Shown here one piece after another: positions 20,329 to 29,321 of a stretch of DNA of 64,000 nucleotides. The notes beneath the pieces were generated by a model, which ran no database searches, had not been told where the DNA came from, and was given only the letters and a program-made list of their open reading frames with translations. Within the stretch, counting starts at the first letter, position 1; every line of letters begins with the position of its first letter. Position numbers and translations under genes: made by a program. Source of the stretch: Pseudomonas helleri (lineage in GTDB: Bacteria; Pseudomonadota; Gammaproteobacteria; Pseudomonadales; Pseudomonadaceae). The stretch lies in the NCBI RefSeq assembly GCF_009600315.1, contig NZ_WIWC01000009.1:82598-146597 (forward strand), read 5' to 3'.

Positions 20329-21586
20329 CCTGGTGAGCAAAATTTCTCGTTTGAGTACCTTCACCCTGACCAGCGGGCTGCTGCGCGCAGGCGTGATGCG
20401 CCAGCTCAGCCAACTGCACAAAGGTCTACTGGTGATCTTTGAAAACGGCGTGCGCCAGACATTCGGCGACAACACCTCAACATTGGTCGGCGAAGTACAA
20501 ATTCATGATCCGAGTGTGTGGGGCATGATCGCCAGCAAAGGCTCGATTGGTGCCGGCGAGGCGTTCATTCACGGCTACTGGAGCTCTCCCGACCTGACTC
20601 GGGTCATTCGTGTGCTGGTCAGCAATATGGACGTGCTCGATGCCATGGAGGGCGGCCTGGCACGCTTGGGCCGCCCTTTTATCGGCGCATTGCATTGGGT
20701 TAATCGCAATACCCGCAAAGGCTCGCAAAAAAACATTGCCGCCCATTACGACCTTGGCAACGAGATGTTCGAGCAATTCCTTGACCCGACCATGATGTAT
20801 TCAGCGGCTCAATTCCTCAGCCCTGACGACACCCTGGAGCAGGCCCAACTCAATAAACTGCAACGTATTTGCCAAAAGCTCGACCTCAAGCCTCAGGACC
20901 ATTTGCTCGAAATCGGCACGGGCTGGGGCAGCATGGCGATCTATGCGGCGAAACACTACGGGTGCAAGGTCACAACAACCACGCTATCCAAGGAACAATT
21001 CGATTACACCCAAGCGCGAATCGTTGCGCTGGGCTTGCAGCATCGAGTGACATTGCTGCTGGAGGACTACCGCGACCTCACCGGGCAATACGACAAGCTG
21101 GTCTCCATAGAAATGATTGAAGCCGTTGGCCATCGGTTTTTACCGGTCTACTTCAAACAGTGCTCGCGCCTGCTCAAAAGCAACGGATTAATGTTGCTGC
21201 AAGCCATCACCATTCGTGACCAGCGTTATGAACAGGCCAAAAACAGCGTGGACTTTATCCAGCGCTATATCTTCCCGGGCGGCGCCCTGCCCAGCGTGCA
21301 AAAAATGCTCGAAATCGTCACCCGCGAAACCGACATGAACCTGATGCACATGGAAGACTTTGGGCTGCACTACGCCAAAACCCTGCGTTTGTGGCACGAA
21401 AACTTCCGTCATGCCCATGGCCGCCTGACCGAGCTGGGCTACGACGAATACTTTCTGCGCTTGTGGGAGTTTTACTTGTGCTACTGCGAAGGCGGGTTCC
21501 TGGAGCGCAGCATCGGCACCGCGCAATTGTTACTGGCAAAACCTGCCGCCATGCCACAACCCGTGCTTGGGCGCCTTAATGCTTAA
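20315..21586 (+). CDS. Cyclopropane-synthase-family SAM methyltransferase, UfaM-like
   Basis: 423 residues from MKSPSLVSKISRLS. The SAM site is DHLLEIGTGWGSMAIYAAKH (about 199-218). CFA synthase family throughout, acting on unsaturated chains of membrane phospholipids. Two residues that bind the bicarbonate base in E. coli CFA synthase differ: the Cys of YSCAYW is Ala here (MMYSAAQF), and the His of LLHTIG is Gln (LLQAITI). That suggests methylation without ring closure, as in UfaM of furan fatty acid synthesis. Overlaps both neighbours. Confidence 0.88.
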   Translation: MKSPSLVSKISRLSTFTLTSGLLRAGVMRQLSQLHKGLLVIFENGVRQTFGDNTSTLVGEVQIHDPSVWGMIASKGSIGAGEAFIHGYWSSPDLTRVIRVLVSNMDVLDAMEGGLARLGRPFIGALHWVNRNTRKGSQKNIAAHYDLGNEMFEQFLDPTMMYSAAQFLSPDDTLEQAQLNKLQRICQKLDLKPQDHLLEIGTGWGSMAIYAAKHYGCKVTTTTLSKEQFDYTQARIVALGLQHRVTLLLEDYRDLTGQYDKLVSIEMIEAVGHRFLPVYFKQCSRLLKSNGLMLLQAITIRDQRYEQAKNSVDFIQRYIFPGGALPSVQKMLEIVTRETDMNLMHMEDFGLHYAKTLRLWHENFRHAHGRLTELGYDEYFLRLWEFYLCYCEGGFLERSIGTAQLLLAKPAAMPQPVLGRLNA

Positions 21587-22100
21587 AAACCTGATTAATG
21601 CCGGGCTTTTTCAGCTCGGCTGGTTTGCCTGTGTGCTGGGTGGCAACAGCCCGTGGCTATTACTGGCCTTTGCGGCATTAGCGATTCACCTTCTGTGGAT
21701 AAGCCGCTCGTGGAGCGAAGTTCGTTTGATCGTGGCCGTGTGTGCGCTCGGCACACTGGTGGACAGTGCGTTGCTCAACGCCGGTGTATTTGAGTTCAAG
21801 CACGCAGGCGTATTGATTCCACTCTGGCTGATCGTGCTCTGGGCCTTATTGGCAACCACATTAAGACATTGCCTGGCATGGACAGCCAAACCTGTCTGGC
21901 GAGCAGCATTACTGGGAGCTATTGGCGGGCCATTGTCTTATTACGCGGGCCAACGGATGGGGGCCGTGGCGTTCGGATTGGGTGTGTGGCCGATGCTGGC
22001 AGTGTTATCCGTCATTTGGGCGGGGTTATTTGTGGTATTGCAAAGGTTGGCGGACAGAATATCCTCACATGAAATACAGAGCCGTCCGGCAGACAGATAA
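21579..22100 (+). CDS. DUF2878 family membrane protein
   Basis: 173 residues from MLKNLINAGLFQLGWFACVLGG; ATG 21579 overlaps the methyltransferase stop. About five hydrophobic helices with short loops; the LIVAVCALGTLVDSALLNAGVF and GAIGGPLSYYAGQRMGAVAFG stretches are DUF2878 features. Function unknown. As the last gene in the overlapping set, it may anchor or present lipid substrate to the enzymes upstream; this is inference from position only. Confidence 0.85.
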   Translation: MLKNLINAGLFQLGWFACVLGGNSPWLLLAFAALAIHLLWISRSWSEVRLIVAVCALGTLVDSALLNAGVFEFKHAGVLIPLWLIVLWALLATTLRHCLAWTAKPVWRAALLGAIGGPLSYYAGQRMGAVAFGLGVWPMLAVLSVIWAGLFVVLQRLADRISSHEIQSRPADR

Positions 22101-22205
22101 ACGCTTATATCTTCATATACGACCGCATCGAGGCCTTTCGCTGCCCTCGTTCTTCGTCAGCGACAAACCCGCGTAACTTCATCGACCCGGTGCAGAACAA
22201 AACGG

Positions 22206-23369
22206 ATGCCTCGCCCAAACCCCGCCTTATTGATCAGCATGTCCTGCCTGGCCGTATTCTTGTCGCAACTGGGCATGATGATGTACTTGCCAGCGCTGCC
22301 TGCTATCGCGCAAGCACTGAACACCACTCAACACCTGACCTCTTTGGCGCTGCCTGTTTATCTGGCGGGCATGGCGCTGCCCATGTTGCTGTGGGGCAAA
22401 TGGGGAGCAGCACTGGGCATCAAGAAAATCATGATGCTCTCGCTTTTACTGTTCAGCGTCAGCAGCGCCCTGTTGAGTCTGTGTTCTCAGGTTGAAACCT
22501 TTATTTCACTGCGGTTTGTCCAAGGTGTGGGCGCCAGCGGCCTTTCGGTCATGGCGCGCTCATTAATCGCACAACACTTTAAAAGCAATGAGTTGGCCAA
22601 GGCGCTGTCGTGGCTGTCTATCGCCTTTGTGATTTCGCTGGGCATTGGTCAATACGCGGGGGCGGTGTTAATGAGTGCCTTTGGCTGGCCTGTCATATTT
22701 TGGGGGCTGGGAGCGGCAGCCCTCATTGTGATGATCGGGGTGTACGCCTGTTTACCTGACTCACCACAAGTCAGTCATACCCCCGTTTGCTGGCGCCATT
22801 ATCTGACGCTGGTGCGGCACCGGCCTTTCTTGCTCCCGGCACTGATGGGCGGCTTGGGATACGGGATTATTATTGGATTCAACACCGCAGCACCTTCAAT
22901 CTTCCAAAACTCATATCAGTGGTCAGCCTATGACTACGGGCAGTTGGGCTGGGCAATGAGCCTCGCTTATCTACTGGGGTCGCTAAGTGTTAATCGATAT
23001 GTCACCGGTTTGGGCCAATCGACCATGAGTTGCGTGGCAATCTGGGTGATGTTGGCCGCAAGTGCGGTGATGATGGCCGGTGTGTGGGTCAGCTCCACGA
23101 CCGCCCTGTTGGTTTGGTTGCCGTATTGTTTACTCATCTGCGGGCAAGCGATCATTTACCCCATCAGCCTGTCTCAAGCCAGTGAGCATTCGCCGGTTGG
23201 CGGCCCTTACGCAATGGCGCTGTGCGGGTTTATCCACCAGGTGCTGGCCGCGTTGATTGGCGCGGCAGTCAGTGTGCTGGCCGCGCAACAGCCTGAGGCG
23301 CTGGCTGGTGTCTGTTTGTTATTGGTCATCATGGTGGTGGGTGTGAAGATCATGCAGTCAAGGACATGA
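22206..23369 (+). CDS. MFS transporter, Bcr/CflA drug-resistance type
   Basis: 387 residues with 12 predicted helices. MMMYLPALPAIAQALNTT in helix 1, the loop WGKWGAALGIKKIMM (degenerate motif A), and RFVQGVGASGLSVMARSLIAQHF (motif of Bcr/CflA exporters) place it in the drug/H+ antiporter-1 group. Substrate unknown. It lies 105 bases after the light cluster, so it may be an independent unit. The intervening bases hold a fragment resembling one arm of the REP-like repeat family. Confidence 0.82.
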   Translation: MPRPNPALLISMSCLAVFLSQLGMMMYLPALPAIAQALNTTQHLTSLALPVYLAGMALPMLLWGKWGAALGIKKIMMLSLLLFSVSSALLSLCSQVETFISLRFVQGVGASGLSVMARSLIAQHFKSNELAKALSWLSIAFVISLGIGQYAGAVLMSAFGWPVIFWGLGAAALIVMIGVYACLPDSPQVSHTPVCWRHYLTLVRHRPFLLPALMGGLGYGIIIGFNTAAPSIFQNSYQWSAYDYGQLGWAMSLAYLLGSLSVNRYVTGLGQSTMSCVAIWVMLAASAVMMAGVWVSSTTALLVWLPYCLLICGQAIIYPISLSQASEHSPVGGPYAMALCGFIHQVLAALIGAAVSVLAAQQPEALAGVCLLLVIMVVGVKIMQSRT

Positions 23370-23445
23370 CGCGCTTAGCGAACAGTTCGCTCAGTTTGTC
23401 TGGCGATTCACACATAAACTCAGCTCTGCCTTACACTGCGCGCCT

Positions 23446-23751
23446 ATGACCACCATCCCCCTGACTGAAATTACCGAACCCGCCGTCACCTGTGCGACGT
23501 GCGCAGCATGCTGCTGCCAACTGGAAGTGATGCTGATCACCGACACGGGCGTGCCCGAGCGCTTTATTGACAACGATGATTGGGGCGGCGAGGTGATGCT
23601 GCGTCTGGATGATGGCTGGTGTGCAGCGCTGGATCGCAACACCATGATGTGCACCATTTATGAAGTGCGCCCGCTGATTTGCCGCGAGTTCGAGATGGGG
23701 GAAGTCGAATGCCTCAACGAACGTCAAGGCATCACGACTGCTTATCGCTAG
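23446..23751 (+). CDS. YkgJ-family cysteine cluster protein
   Basis: 101 residues. Cys pattern CATCAACCCQ near residue 20, a later WCAALD, then MMCTIYEVRPLICREFEMG with CLNE. The CxxCxxCC head followed by C..Y..RP..C is the UPF0153/YkgJ zinc- or iron-binding domain. The precise activity is unknown. Convergent with pagL; the two genes share their last four bases. Confidence 0.88.
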   Translation: MTTIPLTEITEPAVTCATCAACCCQLEVMLITDTGVPERFIDNDDWGGEVMLRLDDGWCAALDRNTMMCTIYEVRPLICREFEMGEVECLNERQGITTAYR

Positions 23752-24266
23752 AGCGGCATCGTGTAATGCAGCGCGTAGCTTTCTACGCCGTCATTGTGGC
23801 TGGCGATGCCGGCATTGGAATAATGCGTCGCGCGGATGCCCACCTCATGCCCGCCCGCAAAGCGCAGGCCAAAACCCAGTCGGTCTTCAAACTGGAAGGC
23901 TGATCCCAATTTGTTGTCATCAACCTGGGTTTTCGAAAACAACGACACACCAATACCCGCCTCGATGTATGGATTGACCGTTTCACCGGCAAACTCGTAC
24001 ACAAATACCGGCGAAAACGACACGCTGCTGACGCTGGACGAGTCTTGGGCATCCCAAAATGTATAAGCCCCATCCCAGTAGCCCGTCAGCCGACCGACAC
24101 TGCTTTGCATCCAGCTTTTATCCCAATCAGACTTCAAGCCCAAGCGGTAGGTCATGCTCGATTGGCTGGTGTGCCCCACCGCAAATTCGATGCCTGCTGC
24201 TTGTGCCGTAAAGCTGTACCCCAGTGCAGCCGTTGCCAGTACTGCCAAGCCAAACAAACGCTTCAT
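23748..24266 (-). CDS. pagL: Acyloxyacyl hydrolase, lipid A 3-O-deacylase family
   Basis: 172 residues with signal peptide MKRLFGLAVLATAALGYSFTAQA. The remainder is an eight-strand outer-membrane barrel. The catalytic region near the C-terminus is ATHYSNAGIASHNDGVESY, giving the His-Ser pair and a nearby Glu of the PagL active site. PagL removes the 3-O acyl chain of lipid A in the outer membrane and alters host recognition and permeability. It lies downstream of murI on the same strand, as in other pseudomonads, but with 115 bases between. Confidence 0.85.
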   Translation of the reverse strand: MKRLFGLAVLATAALGYSFTAQAAGIEFAVGHTSQSSMTYRLGLKSDWDKSWMQSSVGRLTGYWDGAYTFWDAQDSSSVSSVSFSPVFVYEFAGETVNPYIEAGIGVSLFSKTQVDDNKLGSAFQFEDRLGFGLRFAGGHEVGIRATHYSNAGIASHNDGVESYALHYTMPL

Positions 24267-24381
24267 AAGAAAATCCCATTTCTATATGTCGATACACATT
24301 TTTTTAGTTGTATTCAGATCAAGGCGCTGAGGATTAGGCCTGTTTGAATATTTACTCTATTTAACCGGTTTTAACGGTTTT

Positions 24382-25173
24382 TTACAGAGCGAAGCTTCGC
24401 ACAACGCCAGATTTATTCCACAAGACAGGTAGGATTTTTCCTAAATGCTCAGGAGAACCGCTGGTCCAGAAATGTGTATCTGCAGCGTGGCCGACTGCCA
24501 GCAAGTCGCGATCAGCCAATAAACGTTGCAGCTGACGAGCTACGGCGGCACCGGTGTCGATGAGGATGATGGATGACGGGAGCATCTGAGCGAGCAGAGG
24601 TTTGAGAAAGGGGTAATGCGTGCAGCCCAGAATGATGGTGTCGCACCCGGCCGCCAGTAGAGGTTCTATATAACTGCGTAACAGACTGTTCAGTGCTTCG
24701 CTATGCAGGTCGCCGGTTTCTATCAACTCCACCAGGCCCGGACAAGGCTGGGTGATGACTCGCACATCACTGGCGAAGCGATCCAGCAAGGCGGCGAACT
24801 TGGCGCTTTGCAAAGTGCCGGTGGTGGCGAGTACACCCACCACGCCACTGCGCGTCGCTGCGGCAGCCGGCTTGACCGCGGGTTCCATCCCCACAATGGG
24901 CCACGCCGGGTAACGTTGCCGCAAGTCGGCTACAGCCGCCACGGTGGCGGTATTGCAGGCCAGCACCAACGCTTTGGCACCTTGCTGTTGAAAAAAGTCG
25001 GCCATCACCGCGCAGCGCTGGCGGATAAACTCCGGGCTTTTTTCGCCATAAGGAATGTGCCCGCAATCCGCCACATACAGCAGCGACTCGTTGGGCAATC
25101 GTTGATGAATTTCCTTGAGCACCGACAAGCCACCGACGCCGGAGTCGAACACCCCTATGGGTGCTTCACGCAT
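24382..25173 (-). CDS. murI: Glutamate racemase
   Basis: 263 residues. [22 protein letters not shown] is the conserved start with the active-site Asp and Ser; the two catalytic Cys are in [12 protein letters not shown] (about 75) and [12 protein letters not shown] (about 187). It makes D-glutamate for peptidoglycan. It is the last gene of the hemA-prfA-prmC-moeB-murI series and overlaps moeB by eight bases. Confidence 0.97.
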   Translation of the reverse strand: MREAPIGVFDSGVGGLSVLKEIHQRLPNESLLYVADCGHIPYGEKSPEFIRQRCAVMADFFQQQGAKALVLACNTATVAAVADLRQRYPAWPIVGMEPAVKPAAAATRSGVVGVLATTGTLQSAKFAALLDRFASDVRVITQPCPGLVELIETGDLHSEALNSLLRSYIEPLLAAGCDTIILGCTHYPFLKPLLAQMLPSSIILIDTGAAVARQLQRLLADRDLLAVGHAADTHFWTSGSPEHLGKILPVLWNKSGVVRSFAL

Positions 25174-25915
25174 GGCCGCACACGCTGCACGCCGGGTCGC
25201 GCTTGACCCGCAACTCGCGAAAACGCGTGCTCAGGGCATCAATCAGCAACAGGCGGCCCACTAATGGCTCGCCAAAACCAGCCAGTACTTTAAGGGCTTC
25301 GAGGGCTTGCAAACTGCCCACCAGCCCAACCAGCGGACCAATGACCCCGGCTTCGCTACAGGTCAATTCTTCTTCGCTGCCATGCCCGTATAAACAGTGG
25401 TAGCAAGGGCTGGTCGCCTGACGGGAGTCAAACACCGACAACTGCCCTTCCAGGCGGATTGCGGCACCGCTGACCAGCGGCTTGCGGGCAGCCACACAGG
25501 CGACGTTGACCGCCTCGCGGGTACTGAAGTTGTCACAGCAATCGAGCACCAGATCAACAGCGGCCACGGCGTCCGCCAATGAATCAGCGTCCAGCGCCGA
25601 GCGATGGGCGACCAATTTGATTTCAGGATTGATTGCGTTGAGACGGCGCAACGCCGAATCGACTTTGCTTTCACCGACACTGGCGGTGTCATGAATAACC
25701 TGGCGTTGCAGGTTGGTCAGGTCAACGCGGTCGAAGTCAGCCAGATGCAGTTCACCCACTCCCGCCGCCGCCAGATAAAGGGCCACTGGCGAACCCAGCC
25801 CACCCACACCGACGATCAACACGCGGCTGTTTTTCAGCTTGAGCTGACCGTCGATATCGACCTGTTGCAACAGGATCTGTCGGCTATAGCGCAACAGCTC
25901 CTGATCACTCAGCAC
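25166..25915 (-). CDS. moeB: Molybdopterin-synthase adenylyltransferase MoeB (HesA/MoeB/ThiF family)
   Basis: 249 residues. ATP-binding [21 protein letters not shown] (about 33-53), adenylation Asp in [16 protein letters not shown], and two zinc CxxC pairs, CYHCLY and the terminal CSVCGHA. MoeB adenylates the C-terminal glycine of MoaD; family members can also serve thiamin or thiocarboxylate pathways. It overlaps prmC by seven bases. Alternative names (ThiF-like) cannot be excluded, but the zinc pairs and gene order favour MoeB. Confidence 0.92.
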   Translation of the reverse strand: MLSDQELLRYSRQILLQQVDIDGQLKLKNSRVLIVGVGGLGSPVALYLAAAGVGELHLADFDRVDLTNLQRQVIHDTASVGESKVDSALRRLNAINPEIKLVAHRSALDADSLADAVAAVDLVLDCCDNFSTREAVNVACVAARKPLVSGAAIRLEGQLSVFDSRQATSPCYHCLYGHGSEEELTCSEAGVIGPLVGLVGSLQALEALKVLAGFGEPLVGRLLLIDALSTRFRELRVKRDPACSVCGHA

Positions 25916-26739
25916 GGTAGGCGGCCCAAGGTGATGCGCTCATGGGCGCCCAAGTCCTTGCGACTTTCGATCTGTTCAAAGCCTGCCGTGAGCAACAAAT
26001 CTCGCACGGCTGGCGCTTGATCGTAGCCGTGCTCAAGCATCAACCAGCCACCTGCATTGAGGTGATGCGGGGCTTGCGCAACGATTTCGCGCAGGTCGTC
26101 AAGGCCATCGGCACCGGCCACCAACGCGCTTTCAGGCTCGAAGCGCACATCGCCCTCGGCCAGATGAACATCGCCTGCGGCTATATAAGGCGGGTTGCTG
26201 ATGATTAAATCAAAACGTTGATCGGCCAGCGCGCTGAACCAGTGGCTGGTGAATACACTGACGTTTTCGAGCTGCAAGCGCTGACGATTGCGTTCGGCCA
26301 GCGCCACGGCTTCGAGCACGCGATCAACCGCTGTGACCTTCCAGGCCGGACGTTCACTGGCCAGCGCCAGGGCGATGGCGCCACTGCCGGTGCCCAGATC
26401 CAGCACGCGAGCCGGGGTCGCAGGCAAAAGCGCCAATGCCGTTTCAACCAATAACTCAGTGTCCGGGCGCGGGATCAGCGTGTGCGGTGCCACTTCCAGA
26501 TCAAGGTTCCAGAAACCCTGCTGCCCTAGAATGTAGGCCACCGGCTCACCCGCACGCCGACGCATCAGGTACTCGGCAAAGGTCAACGCCGCTTCGCTGC
26601 TGACAATTTTTTCCGGCCATGTGTGCAGATAACTGCGCGACTTGCCCAATGCAGCCGCCAGCAACAGCTCCGCATCAAGACGGGCTGTCGGCGAGTCCGG
26701 CAGCTCTGCGGCACGTAACAAACTGGCAATAATGGTCAT
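25909..26739 (-). CDS. prmC: Peptide chain release factor N5-glutamine methyltransferase
   Basis: 276 residues. SAM motif ARVLDLGTGSGAIALALA (about 114-131) and the substrate-binding tetrapeptide in FDLIISNPPYIAAGD (about 180-194). It methylates the Gln of the GGQ motif in RF1 and RF2. The adjacency to prfA, its substrate's gene, is universal in gamma-proteobacteria; here prfA's stop abuts prmC's start. Confidence 0.97.
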   Translation of the reverse strand: MTIIASLLRAAELPDSPTARLDAELLLAAALGKSRSYLHTWPEKIVSSEAALTFAEYLMRRRAGEPVAYILGQQGFWNLDLEVAPHTLIPRPDTELLVETALALLPATPARVLDLGTGSGAIALALASERPAWKVTAVDRVLEAVALAERNRQRLQLENVSVFTSHWFSALADQRFDLIISNPPYIAAGDVHLAEGDVRFEPESALVAGADGLDDLREIVAQAPHHLNAGGWLMLEHGYDQAPAVRDLLLTAGFEQIESRKDLGAHERITLGRLPC

Positions 26740-27822
26740 TTATTCACCCAGCGCTGTCAGTTGGTCCGCCTGGAATTCCGCGAGTAATGGCTCAATAACG
26801 GCCTCTACACCGCCAGCCAGAACGTCATCCAGAGAATACAAGGTCAGGTTGACTCGATGATCTGTCACGCGTCCTTGTGCAAAGTTGTATGTGCGGATGC
26901 GCTCGGAGCGGTCGCCTGAGCCCACCAGCAACTTACGCTCGCTGGCAATGGCACTGGCCGCGGCGCTGGTTTGTTGATCGTTCAATTTAGCCGAAAGCCA
27001 GGACATCGCCCGCGCCCGGTTTTTATGTTGGGAACGCTCTTCCTGACACTCGACCACAATGCCTGAAGGCAAGTGAGTAATACGGATCGCCGAGTCGGTC
27101 TTGTTAACGTGCTGACCGCCTGCGCCCGAGGAGCGATAGGTGTCGACGCGCAAGTCCGACGGGTTGATCTCGATGACCTCTTGCTCGTCCGGCTCAGGCA
27201 GCACGGCCACGGTGCAGGCTGACGTGTGAATACGGCCCTGGGATTCGGTCGCGGGTACACGCTGCACGCGGTGCACACCGGATTCGAATTTCAACTTGCC
27301 GTATACATTCTCACCTTCGACCCGAGCAATGACTTCTTTATAGCCACCATGTTCACCCGGGTTTTCCGACAGTATTTCGAGTCTCCAGCCACGACGCTCC
27401 GCGTAGCGCGAATACATGCGAAACAGGTCACCGGCAAAAATTGCCGCCTCATCACCGCCGGTGCCCGCGCGGATTTCGAGGAACACGTTGCGACCGTCAT
27501 TCGGGTCTTTTGGCAGCAACATGCGCTGCAGGTCTTTTTCCAGCTCGACCAGCCGTTCTTTGGCTTCGCGCACTTCCTCAACGGCCATTTCCCGCATGTC
27601 AGGGTCGTTATCCTTGAGCAAGGCCTGCGCACCTTCAAGGTCTGCCTGCACCTTGAGCCACAACGAATAGGTCGCAGCAATAGGCTCAACTTCGGCGTAT
27701 TCCTTGGAATAGGCGCGAAATTTGGTCTGATCCGAAATGACTTCACCATCGCCAAGCAACGCGGTCAGTTCTTCAAAACGGTCCTGGAGGATGTCCAGTT
27801 TATTAAGCAGTGACGCTTTCAT
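26740..27822 (-). CDS. prfA: Peptide chain release factor 1
   Basis: 360 residues, full length. GGQ loop in [17 protein letters not shown] (about 230), which PrmC modifies, and the PxT-type anticodon motif region ([14 protein letters not shown]) that reads UAA and UAG stops. It ends translation at those codons. Its start lies 2 bases after hemA's stop, forming one operon. Because this RF1 is intact, the in-frame TAG in the response regulator at 52820 should be read as a normal stop. Confidence 0.98.
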   Translation of the reverse strand: MKASLLNKLDILQDRFEELTALLGDGEVISDQTKFRAYSKEYAEVEPIAATYSLWLKVQADLEGAQALLKDNDPDMREMAVEEVREAKERLVELEKDLQRMLLPKDPNDGRNVFLEIRAGTGGDEAAIFAGDLFRMYSRYAERRGWRLEILSENPGEHGGYKEVIARVEGENVYGKLKFESGVHRVQRVPATESQGRIHTSACTVAVLPEPDEQEVIEINPSDLRVDTYRSSGAGGQHVNKTDSAIRITHLPSGIVVECQEERSQHKNRARAMSWLSAKLNDQQTSAAASAIASERKLLVGSGDRSERIRTYNFAQGRVTDHRVNLTLYSLDDVLAGGVEAVIEPLLAEFQADQLTALGE

Positions 27823-27824
27823 TA

Positions 27825-29108
27825 CTATTTTTTATCCGCAGAGCTATCCGATGAGCCCTCACCGAGGGCAAAAAGTTCTTGGGCCATGGCCAGCGCATCG
27901 AGGCGGCCTTCGGCGGAAAGCTTTTTCAACTGCACGCTGGGAGCGTGCAGTAATTTATTGGTCAGGCCACGTGCCAGTTGGGCCAGCACGTCTTCCGGGT
28001 TGGCACCGTTGGCGAGCAGCCGTTGGGCCTTTTGCAACTCTTCATCACGCAGGCGCTCGCTTTGCTGACGATAGGCCTTGAGCACATCCACCGCCGCCAG
28101 TTCACGCAAGCGCACCATAAAGTCGTCAGCGCCCATGCTGACCAGTTCTTCCGCCGCCTGGGCCGCGCCCTGACGACTTTTGAGGTTTTCGGCGACAACC
28201 TCATGTAAATCATCGACGGTATAAAGGTAAACGTCGTCCAGCTCGCCGACTTCCGGTTCGATATCCCGTGGAACGGCAATATCGACCATAAAAATAGGTT
28301 TGTGCTTGCGCAACTTGAGGGCGCTTTCAACCGCGCCCTTGCCCAGAATCGGCAGTTGGCTGGCCGTGGAGCTGATCACAATATCGCTGTGCACCAACTC
28401 TTGAGGAATATCGGACAACAGCACCGCGTGGGCGCCGAACTCTTCAGCCAGAATGCTCGCGCGCTCCAGGGTTCGGTTAGCCACCACAATACGTTTAACA
28501 CCCAGATCATGTAGATGGCGAGCGACCAGGGTGATGGTCTCACCCGCACCGATCAGCAGCGCCTGACTGCGCTGCAAATCGCTGAAAATCTGCTTGGCCA
28601 GGCTGACGGCAGCAAACGCCACCGACACCGGGTTTTCACCAATGGCCGTGTCCGTACGCACTTGCTTGGCCGAGTTGAAGGTGGCTTGAAACAAACGCCC
28701 CAACAATGGCCCGACCGTACCGGCCTCACGGGCCACGGCGTAAGCCGATTTCATCTGACCGAGAATTTGCGGCTCGCCCAACACCAGCGAATCCAGCCCG
28801 GAGGCCACGCGCATCATGTGACGAACGGCAGCGTCATCCTCATGGACATAGGCACAGGCCCGCAGTTCTTCAAGACTCAGATTGTGATAGTCCGCCAGCC
28901 ACTGAAGCACGGCATCGGCGTTGAGGTGGTCCTGTTCGACGTAAAGTTCACTGCGATTGCAGGTGGAGAGGATCGCAGCTTCGCGACTGTCGGTGTGACG
29001 GCAGAGCTGCTGCAAGGCCTCAACCAACTGCTCTGGCGTAAAAGCCACGCGCTCGCGGACATCTACTGAAGCAGTCTTGTGGTTAATACCGAGTGCGAGG
29101 AAGGCCAT
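27825..29108 (-). CDS. hemA: Glutamyl-tRNA reductase
   Basis: 427 residues. First committed step of heme synthesis by the C5 route: reduces Glu-tRNA(Glu) to glutamate-1-semialdehyde with NADPH. Active-site Cys in [12 protein letters not shown] (about 50), conserved [13 protein letters not shown], and NADPH site [13 protein letters not shown] (about 190). It heads the operon with prfA, prmC, moeB and murI. Divergent from the TPR lipoprotein; the 213-base gap carries both promoters. Confidence 0.98.
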   Translation of the reverse strand: MAFLALGINHKTASVDVRERVAFTPEQLVEALQQLCRHTDSREAAILSTCNRSELYVEQDHLNADAVLQWLADYHNLSLEELRACAYVHEDDAAVRHMMRVASGLDSLVLGEPQILGQMKSAYAVAREAGTVGPLLGRLFQATFNSAKQVRTDTAIGENPVSVAFAAVSLAKQIFSDLQRSQALLIGAGETITLVARHLHDLGVKRIVVANRTLERASILAEEFGAHAVLLSDIPQELVHSDIVISSTASQLPILGKGAVESALKLRKHKPIFMVDIAVPRDIEPEVGELDDVYLYTVDDLHEVVAENLKSRQGAAQAAEELVSMGADDFMVRLRELAAVDVLKAYRQQSERLRDEELQKAQRLLANGANPEDVLAQLARGLTNKLLHAPSVQLKKLSAEGRLDALAMAQELFALGEGSSDSSADKK

Positions 29109-29321
29109 TCAAGATCGCTGATGATGACGAGAAGCCGGCAATTGTCCTACTTCGCCCGAGTGAGAACAACCATTGCTGACTATTGTCTCTATAGTTAATG
29201 TCTGTTGAACCTCTCTGAACTAACATCGTCAGACCCCTATATCGATAGTCGCACGCCCTAGGGTTTGCGCCATCGCATGTGTCATGATGCCCGGACCGCA
29301 GGTAAGTCGCCCATCTCATAT

